Assembly (NCBI GenBank): GCA_009692005.1
Contig: SHZZ01000017.1
Location: 1 to 60,349 of the forward strand
Origin: Gemmataceae bacterium
GTDB taxonomy: Bacteria; Planctomycetota; Planctomycetia; Gemmatales; Gemmataceae
DNA: 60,349 bases
Reading direction: 5' to 3'
The notes beneath the pieces are model-generated. The model saw only the letters and a list, made by a program, of their open reading frames with translations, had not been told where the DNA came from and did no database searches. Positions within the stretch are counted from its first letter, which is position 1. Every line of letters begins with the position of its first letter. Below are positions 44,744 through 51,568 of this stretch, piece after piece. Both the position numbers and the translations under genes were made by a program.

Positions 44744-44790
44744 AGGCCGGCGTTTCAACTTGCTTGAGCGCCGGCCTTTTCTTTCTTTGC
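44744..44790 (+). terminator. Intrinsic terminator between the paralogous pair
   Basis: A perfect 9-bp stem (aggccggcg 44744-44752 with cgccggcct 44769-44777), 16-base loop, then ttttctttctttgctttt. It lies in the 84-base gap, so some or all transcripts of the lipoprotein stop before the second gene. Confidence 0.85.
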
Positions 44791-44815
44791 TTTTGTTCCG
44801 CGGAAACCGACAACC

Positions 44816-46456
44816 ATGACCCGGAAAATGTTCCTGCTGGCTGGTTTCCTCGCTTTGTGCGCCACTTCTTTTTTGCCCGCGCAAACCCCGAACACATTCC
44901 CCAACCAGGGCGCCTCACCCTTGCTGTGGCTTCGTTTTCAATTCCCCGACGGAATGAAAACCATGGTATACCCCAATCAGCAAATGGGCATATTGCTTGG
45001 GGAAGCGCCGGTTGCCGCTTTCCGCCCCGGGTACCTGTACCGCATCAAGCTCACCAACCTTTCCACGCATCAGGAACTATTCCCGACTTTGGAAATCCGC
45101 GGCAGCTTGAAAATGCCCAAGGTTGCCGACCCGGCAAAATTCCATGCACCCATCGCCTTTAGTCAGATGGAAATAGATTCCGCCTTGCAGGGTAACCTTC
45201 TGACCAAGGTGATTTATCTGGAAGACCCTGAAAAAGCCGAGCCCGTCGCCACCACCACAGAACTTCCAATTGAATCACGGGTTCCCCAGGGTGACGATAT
45301 CCTCGCCGAGGCGAGAAAATCGGGCCGCATCATGGTAATCCTGCGCGTGGGTGGCCGGTCGGTGGATGAGAAAGAACTGCTTTCCATTGCCATCCCCGGA
45401 ACTCTTTTGCCCGCGGGAGAAAGGTATCTCGGGCCACCCAGGTTCCCGCCCAACATTCCCATTCATACCTTCACCATGGCCGACCCGCGCCTTGGCCCAA
45501 AGCCTCCCATGGAGGAACTAGTCTACGAGGGCGGGGACCATTATCCATTGGCAGGCTTCGACAACCAAGGACTTCTCAAGGGAGTAAACCCCGAGGACAC
45601 CGTTGCGGAGTACAAGGATGCCGCGGGTAACCGAAAACTGGTCCGCTCCAACCGGCTTTTGCTTTGTGTCCCCAGGTTCGCAGTCCTTTCACAAGAACAG
45701 GGGTATGGCAACCTGAACTCCAGCCTGCGAAGCGGTGAGAGAACGGGAACTTTGGCCGACGGCCAGCTTCGCCTCAACACTCCCAGTAAAAACACCCAAG
45801 GCATGGAGCACTTGAACAGTTACCGCCAAGGAACAAAGGCCAAGGGAACGGAAAACCGCACTTTCGTCGGCAAGCTGGAAAAGCTGGAAGTGCTGCAGGC
45901 CAGGGTCTTGGATTTGCTCCCTGCCCAATCCGCAGGGCTTTCGGGAACGGTTGTTTCCCGCGAAGCGGCCAAATCGATCGTGGCGCGCCAGCGCGAAAAC
46001 ATGAAATTGTTTTCCTCCGCAATGGGTCTTAATTCCACATTGAATTTGCAAGGCACCAGCGTGGTGGCCCGCCTGGAGTCTTCACCCCAAGTGATTTACT
46101 CCACCGCAGACACCCGCGAAGCCGTTATGACGGAAGAGGAAGTGCGAGTCGAAGGAATCCACAAGCCGCTTAGGCTTTTGAAACTTTCTGATAAAGCCGC
46201 CGGTCAACCGGGCGACATCATCACTTTCACTCTGCATTACCAGAACCTGGGAGTCCAACCGATCGTCGATCTGGCCGTGGTGGACAGCCTGGCCGGGCGG
46301 CTGGAGTATGTGGCCAATACCTCGCAATCGGACCGCGATTCAGTATTCACTATTCAAAAAAATGAAGCCGGGTCGCAGACACTGCGCTGGGAAATTACCG
46401 GTAAGCTGATGCCCAAGGAATCAGGCATCATCCGCTTCCAGGTGAAAGTCCGTTAA
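44816..46456 (+). CDS. Exported protein sharing a domain with the lipoprotein upstream, plus C-terminal DUF11 domain
   Basis: A 546-residue protein with a signal peptide (MFLLAGFLALCATSFLPAQ). Residues ~30-190 resemble the structured domain of the preceding lipoprotein: YRIKLTNLSTHQELFPTLEI, FSQMEIDSALQGNLLTKVIY, then RIMVILRVGG. The last ~100 residues are a DUF11-like Ig-fold (AGQPGDIITFTLHYQNLGVQ, then GIIRFQVKV) found in bacterial surface proteins. Both genes read the same way and are separated by an intrinsic terminator. A planctomycetal cell-envelope role is inference; no catalytic residues are visible. Confidence 0.75.
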   Translation: MTRKMFLLAGFLALCATSFLPAQTPNTFPNQGASPLLWLRFQFPDGMKTMVYPNQQMGILLGEAPVAAFRPGYLYRIKLTNLSTHQELFPTLEIRGSLKMPKVADPAKFHAPIAFSQMEIDSALQGNLLTKVIYLEDPEKAEPVATTTELPIESRVPQGDDILAEARKSGRIMVILRVGGRSVDEKELLSIAIPGTLLPAGERYLGPPRFPPNIPIHTFTMADPRLGPKPPMEELVYEGGDHYPLAGFDNQGLLKGVNPEDTVAEYKDAAGNRKLVRSNRLLLCVPRFAVLSQEQGYGNLNSSLRSGERTGTLADGQLRLNTPSKNTQGMEHLNSYRQGTKAKGTENRTFVGKLEKLEVLQARVLDLLPAQSAGLSGTVVSREAAKSIVARQRENMKLFSSAMGLNSTLNLQGTSVVARLESSPQVIYSTADTREAVMTEEEVRVEGIHKPLRLLKLSDKAAGQPGDIITFTLHYQNLGVQPIVDLAVVDSLAGRLEYVANTSQSDRDSVFTIQKNEAGSQTLRWEITGKLMPKESGIIRFQVKVR

Positions 46457-46612
46457 AATATTTTAAACCACGCACGGGAATTTAAACCTGCCTGGGCCTG
46501 GCTGGTGATGAGTTGAGAATAATTTAATCAGAGCTCGGCGGGCCTGGGACAGGCCAATTCACACCTCGGGGCGCTTGACCTCTTAAATTGTCACAAGCCT
46601 TGCACTACTCAA

Positions 46613-47422
46613 TTAACGACTCGATGGTTTTTGCTTTTGGGTTAATTTCAAAAAAGCATTAGCGTAACGGTTGCCCAACGCTCGGTACCCCGCCGAATCG
46701 AAATGCACCCCATCCCCTTTATGCTTGAGTCCAGTGGAATCCGCAAACGCGGTCCCTTTCACCTTCCCAGGCAGGTCTTTAAGAACTTTCCCCACCACGG
46801 TTTTCTCTTTGTCCCAGGGCTTGTCTGAAAATTGCCCTAATTGTCCGACGATAAACGGAACTTCTTCACCGAGTTCATTCCGCAAACGCGCGATCAAATC
46901 GTGCAACTTTTCCTCATATTTCCCGGCTAGCATGGGGGTAGAGTCCGATTCGCCCTGATGCCAAAGGATCCCTTTGAACTCGCCTGCCTGCGCCGCGATC
47001 TTTACTCGCTTCACAGCATCGTCCCAGGGGTGCGACTTGGTAGGGGCATAAAACACGCCTGGCTTCCAGGCATCGATAGGGGACCCTCCCACCGCGCAGG
47101 GGACCAGGCCAACCATGATTCCTGGATTGGCCTCACCGATTTTTTCCGCAAACCGTTTTCCCAAACCCACCCCCGCCGCAGGTTTATCAAAATGAAGTGG
47201 GTCAACCGCCGGTTTCCATTCATTGCCCTTGGTTAAAAAAACCACCCGGGGGTGAGGCTGTTTATCCTCTTTTTCAACCACTCCACGACCTGCCATATTC
47301 GATTGGCCCACGAGAAGAAAAAGGTGCACTTTTTCTTTGGGATAAAGCTGCAGCGGTTCCCCTGCTTCCCCGAAAAAGGGGATCAAGAAAAGAAACGCCA
47401 AGGCAAAGAGATTAGTTTTCAA
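46613..47422 (-). CDS. Exported sialate O-acetylesterase-like SGNH esterase
   Basis: A 269-residue SASA-domain (DUF303) protein. Block I is HLFLLVGQSNMAGRG with the nucleophilic Ser, WHQGESDS is the middle block and GDGVHFDSAGYRALG the catalytic Asp/His block. A signal peptide (LFALAFLFLIPFFGEAG) targets it to the periplasm. TTG 47422 is preferred to the TTG at 47452 because a strong AGGGGGG lies five bases before it and the resulting peptide is a clean signal. Such enzymes remove acetyl esters from sugars; the substrate is unknown. Confidence 0.85.
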   Translation of the reverse strand: MKTNLFALAFLFLIPFFGEAGEPLQLYPKEKVHLFLLVGQSNMAGRGVVEKEDKQPHPRVVFLTKGNEWKPAVDPLHFDKPAAGVGLGKRFAEKIGEANPGIMVGLVPCAVGGSPIDAWKPGVFYAPTKSHPWDDAVKRVKIAAQAGEFKGILWHQGESDSTPMLAGKYEEKLHDLIARLRNELGEEVPFIVGQLGQFSDKPWDKEKTVVGKVLKDLPGKVKGTAFADSTGLKHKGDGVHFDSAGYRALGNRYANAFLKLTQKQKPSSR

Positions 47423-47505
47423 GGGAACCCCCCTCCAAAGAAAAAAATGCAAATTGGTCTACTCTGGAAATAAAGGTTAATGAACAGCAGGAGAAGGTTC
47501 AACCC

Positions 47506-47913
47506 TTACTTTTTGAATTTCTCAATGGTCAGCTTCAGGACATTTTTTTCAGGCTTGATGGTCACTTTCAATCCGGATTGATTCGGATCGGAATATTTTG
47601 GATCGAGAACCCGGACCACGGGCTTATCCACTTCCGTTTCAGGTGGAACAATGGAAACGAGATAGTCGCCCGGCAGGGCGCCGTCGGCGCTTTGGCGGGT
47701 GCTCATCACGAATTTACCATTGGCCAGGATTGAAGCTCTGGCGCTAACGCTGTTTCCCACCGGAGTGAATTCCAAGGAGCCATCCTTCAAATTATCGGCG
47801 TGTTCGCCATTGGAATAAACGACCTGACCCTCGACAGGATAGGACTTTGGCCCGGAGTCACATCCCAGGCAAAACAAGAAAAAAACCAAAAGCCAAAAAA
47901 ACCGATGCGCCAT
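47506..47913 (-). CDS. Transthyretin-like lipoprotein
   Basis: A 135-residue lipoprotein (FFLFCLGC lipobox, Cys18) with a beta-rich fold: SYPVEGQVVYSNGEHAD, then a domain ending LKLTIEKFKK. This Ig/transthyretin-type small lipoprotein is commonly found next to DUF1559 genes in planctomycetes, and here a DUF1559 fragment lies just upstream (31 bases). Function unknown. Confidence 0.8.
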   Translation of the reverse strand: MAHRFFWLLVFFLFCLGCDSGPKSYPVEGQVVYSNGEHADNLKDGSLEFTPVGNSVSARASILANGKFVMSTRQSADGALPGDYLVSIVPPETEVDKPVVRVLDPKYSDPNQSGLKVTIKPEKNVLKLTIEKFKK

Positions 47914-47944
47914 GGCTTCTCCAATTAAAACCTGTTTGCCAATT

Positions 47945-48214
47945 TCAATAGTCCGGAATCACCTGACCATCCTGGCGGTTGATCAAAAGTTGCAAGGTGT
48001 TTAAAGGAATGGTGTTGTTGATGGCAGCAACCCGGCCATCGCCAAAAACGAATTGGCAAATACCGGAATGATAACTGCCAAACCCTGAAGTATTGGTGTC
48101 GGTTGGAACCCGGGCCAAGGTGACATGCCCGGCGCGGAAAGCACCCGCCCGGTTGCCATTGTAAATGGCGCCATCTCCACCCGTGCCCCTTCCCACGCCA
48201 AATTCGCTGACCAA
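47945..48214 (-). pseudogene. DUF1559 (H-X9-DG) protein, C-terminal fragment only
   Basis: Only about 89 codons survive. YHSGICQFVFGDGRVA has the H-x9-D-G motif that defines the C-terminus of this prepilin-like family (usually about 300 residues, with an N-terminal GFTLIE pilin motif). The pilin start and middle are missing: an in-frame TGA lies just upstream, and the next gene ends at 48240. GAAAGGGG before the TTG at 48214 could by chance allow translation. A deletion has removed the front of the gene. Confidence 0.85.
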
Positions 48215-48239
48215 CCCCTTTCAGGGAAAAGAAAGAAGC

Positions 48240-49901
48240 CTAGGGCTGAATCGTCAGCATTTGCCCTGCTTTGACACCCCGTTTTTGCAATTGGCCTTTG
48301 CCATGCGGCAAAATCACCTCCACATCCACGGATTTTTCCTGACCCAGGCCAAAATGCGCCCGCGCTTCCTGCCCGGAGCAATAGCCAAAGCCGATGGCAA
48401 TTTCCCGTGAACCCAGAAGCGCTGCCGCCTCTCCCATTTTCCCGACTTGATAAAGGTTGATACGGGTTCCAATCCCCATCCGGTTCACACCCTCTTTCCC
48501 TTCCACGCGGATATCCAGCCAATTGCCTCCAGCGGTTTCATTCTGAAGCAAAAGAGACCGGGATTCGATCCACCAATTGGCCAGAAAAATATCTAATTTG
48601 CCATCGCGGTTGAAATCACCGGCTGGGGCTGCCGCCATGTAGATAATCTTCTTTTCCCGCAACATTTTTTCAAAAAAAGGCCCCGATCTTTTGGTCGCCA
48701 AGTCATCGGCCATGGGAAAGTCATTGACTCCCCAGGCATCGTCACGAAACCGGGGTACTCCCTTTTCCACGCCAAGGCCTTTAAAAATTACGGGGCACGG
48801 CTTGCCTTCCTTAAACTTGACAATGCTGACATAAATATCGGGCCAACCGTCGTTGTCGAAATCCTGAATTTCCACATGCGGGGCCTTCATGGCCAGGGGT
48901 TTCAACCCGGCGGCCAAGGTAATCTCCTCAAAACTTGGCGCCCCATCTTTGACTCCCCGGTTCAAATACACCCGCACCGGGGCAGGAGTGGTCCACGGGC
49001 TTTTGAAATGTTGACCGATGACAATGTCTGGCAGAAAATCACGGTTGAGGTCCGCCATGCAGACTCCCGCGGGCGCATCTTCTTTCCCCAACCCCTTCCA
49101 CTGAAACACTTCCCTGGCGCCGGGCGCCTCCTTGAATTTCCCTTTTCCATCGTTGAGCAGCAACCGGTGATCGCCGACACCGCTGGTCAAAAAGATATCA
49201 GGCCAGCCATCCAGGTTGACATCGGCCGCTGCAACGCTCAAACCTCCAAGGCCAGGGGGCAAGCCGACCTGTGCCGCCACATTGACAAAGCGGTGGTTTC
49301 CCAAGTTGCGGTACAAGGCCGCGCCGGTCTTCACTTTTGAAGAATAATACTGTTCGCAAGCGAGCAGGTCGAGAAGGCCATCGCCATCGAAGTCCAGTGC
49401 GGCCAGCCCCCGACCGGAATACGCTGGCGGGCAGGCGCCGCTCTGAGGGGAAACATCGGTGAATTTTCCTTGGCCGTCGTTGCGAAAAAGCAGGCTCGGC
49501 GCTGCCGCCACCCCCTCGCTGGCATGGGCGCAATTTGAAACATAAAGGTCCAACCGGCCAGAATTGTTCAGGTCGAGGAACAAAGCGCCGCTTCCAATTC
49601 CAGAAGTTTGCAAATTCGCCTGGGGGCTGGGAGTGAATTTCCCCCGGTGGTTCAGCAGGAAAACGCTCGGTTTCGACCCAGCATTGTGAAAAGTCCCGAT
49701 GAAAAGATCGGGCCAGCCATCGTTGTCGGCATCGCCCCAGGCGGCGGCGTGGCCGCGCATTCCCCCCGCATGAGGAAAAATCCCGGCCTCGTTGCCAACA
49801 TCCTTGAAGGAGAAAGGGTAATCACCCGCCCTGCTTGAGGGACAATTCAAACTCAGGCCAAGCACAACCCATGCCGCCATGTGGCCAGGGGAAATCGACA
49901 T
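48240..49901 (-). CDS. CRTAC1-family FG-GAP/VCBS repeat protein
   Basis: A 553-residue exported protein (signal peptide near AAWVVLGLSLNCPSSRAG). It carries several calcium-binding FG-GAP repeats: AAWGDADNDGWPDLFIG, FLDLNNSGRLDLYVSN, ALDFDGDGLLDLLACE, AADVNLDGWPDIFLT, DFDNDGWPDIYVS and DFNRDGKLDIFLAN. The C-terminal ~90 residues are an ASPIC/UnbV domain. This arrangement is frequent in planctomycetes; it probably forms a propeller and acts outside the cytoplasm. AGGAG lies nine bases before the ATG. Eleven bases separate it from the propeller gene upstream. Confidence 0.85.
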   Translation of the reverse strand: MSISPGHMAAWVVLGLSLNCPSSRAGDYPFSFKDVGNEAGIFPHAGGMRGHAAAWGDADNDGWPDLFIGTFHNAGSKPSVFLLNHRGKFTPSPQANLQTSGIGSGALFLDLNNSGRLDLYVSNCAHASEGVAAAPSLLFRNDGQGKFTDVSPQSGACPPAYSGRGLAALDFDGDGLLDLLACEQYYSSKVKTGAALYRNLGNHRFVNVAAQVGLPPGLGGLSVAAADVNLDGWPDIFLTSGVGDHRLLLNDGKGKFKEAPGAREVFQWKGLGKEDAPAGVCMADLNRDFLPDIVIGQHFKSPWTTPAPVRVYLNRGVKDGAPSFEEITLAAGLKPLAMKAPHVEIQDFDNDGWPDIYVSIVKFKEGKPCPVIFKGLGVEKGVPRFRDDAWGVNDFPMADDLATKRSGPFFEKMLREKKIIYMAAAPAGDFNRDGKLDIFLANWWIESRSLLLQNETAGGNWLDIRVEGKEGVNRMGIGTRINLYQVGKMGEAAALLGSREIAIGFGYCSGQEARAHFGLGQEKSVDVEVILPHGKGQLQKRGVKAGQMLTIQP

Positions 49902-49912
49902 CAGCAGCGCTC

Positions 49913-51313
49913 CTAGGGGCGTTCACTCTCGGGAATATGGATCACAGTTAAGGCGCAACAATCCCAGGAACGGCCCCCGCGGTTGACATTCCAGGTGATG
50001 TAAAGTTTGTCCCCCTTGGGATCGACGGCAGAGCTGAAAGTGCCTGACAGGGAGGCCCCATACTTGCTCTTGTAAAAGGCATCGAGAAAGGCAATGACTT
50101 TTCTTTTGCGAGTTTGCGTGTCGAATTGCACCACGGGGGAACCGTCCTTAACGCTATCGCCATGCGCCCCAGGAATGTAGTACAGGTACCGGCCGTCTGG
50201 GCTGGCATCGAGCGAGGTGATGTAAGTCGCCGACCCCACAGCCGCCGACCCCAGGTTTTCCACTTGCTCGCTCTTCGTATTGAAGGAAAACAGCTCAGAC
50301 GCCTCTCCCTTGGCCCCTTTGGAAACCGTGTACACGAAGCCTTGCTTGGTTTCCTGAGTGGCAGCGCGCAAGCCAAGTGAAGCGGCAATTTTCACAGGCG
50401 CCGTGTCTTTCTCCGGATCGAATCGCATCAGCGGCCCAACCATGTCCTCCTTGCCCGGGACAAAATAAACCCTTCCCGTGGATTGAGAGAAAATCATGTA
50501 ACGCGACGGGCCATTGGGGCCAGCATAAAGTAGTTTGCGATTCTTCATATCGTAAGCGAAGAAATTAACGACGGTAGAATCGTCCGCCCCGGCGCCAGGC
50601 GCGGTCCCTCCATAAAAAATCAGCCGGTCTGGGTCGAGAACACTGGTGGGAATGCAATGCTTCGGCACCGGACCTTGAACCACCACTTCACTTTTTCCAG
50701 TACGCGGGTCGCAGCGAAGTATCCAATCACCCTTGTAATGGAATTGATCAATCGTCACGCGGGTTGAGCCGCGGTGGGTGGAGCAGTACAGCCAGCCATC
50801 CTTGCCCAAATCCAATCGGCTATGGATCTTGCCAGGCGTGTAATGACCGGTGGGAAGGTTGAGCAATTGGCTGGTTTGCAGTAATTGCCGAAACGATTTC
50901 CTTTCCGGATCGTATTCAAAGACAACTCCTGTGCCAGTGCCATGCGGAAATTCTCCCTTCACGCCTATGGCCAGATGGTCGCCGATGGAGGCATAGTATT
51001 TTCCATTAACCGCCAAGCTATCACCCCAGTTGGACCACGGTTTCCCCTCGTAGTTCTGGCCGGGCAAGTAAAGAAAATCCACGGTTGGCGGCGTCTTGGC
51101 CACGGCAACTTCTTTTCGCAGCGTCGCTGGGGGCGCCAGGAAAGCTTCCGACTTATCTGTCGCATGGGCCTTTCCCCCGGGCAGGCGCGGAGGGAATTCC
51201 AAGGCGGACTTTTTTCCAGACTGGGCAACCGCCAGGCCAACAGAAAAGTGTAAAGCCATGCCAGCCAGGATCAGACACCCGGTCAATCTGTTTGCCACAT
51301 GGAAAAATTGCAT
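49913..51313 (-). CDS. Exported beta-propeller protein, unknown function
   Basis: A 466-residue protein with a hydrophobic export signal (LTGCLILAGMALHFSVGLAVA) and repeated beta-strand units, such as KIHSRLDLGKDGWLYCSTH, YDMKNRKLLYAGPNGPS and TSLDASPDGRYLYYIPG. It resembles a seven-bladed propeller of SMP-30 or lactonase type but lacks clear metal ligands. ATG 51313 is chosen because it starts the signal; 51343 and 51394 are in-frame alternatives. It lies between the redox operon and the CRTAC1 gene, 255 bases downstream of the molybdoenzyme. Confidence 0.68.
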   Translation of the reverse strand: MQFFHVANRLTGCLILAGMALHFSVGLAVAQSGKKSALEFPPRLPGGKAHATDKSEAFLAPPATLRKEVAVAKTPPTVDFLYLPGQNYEGKPWSNWGDSLAVNGKYYASIGDHLAIGVKGEFPHGTGTGVVFEYDPERKSFRQLLQTSQLLNLPTGHYTPGKIHSRLDLGKDGWLYCSTHRGSTRVTIDQFHYKGDWILRCDPRTGKSEVVVQGPVPKHCIPTSVLDPDRLIFYGGTAPGAGADDSTVVNFFAYDMKNRKLLYAGPNGPSRYMIFSQSTGRVYFVPGKEDMVGPLMRFDPEKDTAPVKIAASLGLRAATQETKQGFVYTVSKGAKGEASELFSFNTKSEQVENLGSAAVGSATYITSLDASPDGRYLYYIPGAHGDSVKDGSPVVQFDTQTRKRKVIAFLDAFYKSKYGASLSGTFSSAVDPKGDKLYITWNVNRGGRSWDCCALTVIHIPESERP

Positions 51314-51568
51314 TTTGAGTATCCAAAAAACTCCCTCGGGCATCTCCCTTGGGGTGGGTAAAGTAAATTGGCCAGCACGAAGAATGAAACCCATGGATTT
51401 CAGGGAGGTTTCGTTCCTTGGAAATTGAATACCCGGTCCTCACCTCTTTTGACAATGAAAAATAGCAACAGGAAAGCAAAGAAATATCCAATGCGGGTGT
51501 AAAGAATTTTGAAACAGTGGGCTGTGGCAGGCATTTCGCCCAGTATTGCCGGGCAAACCACATTGAAG

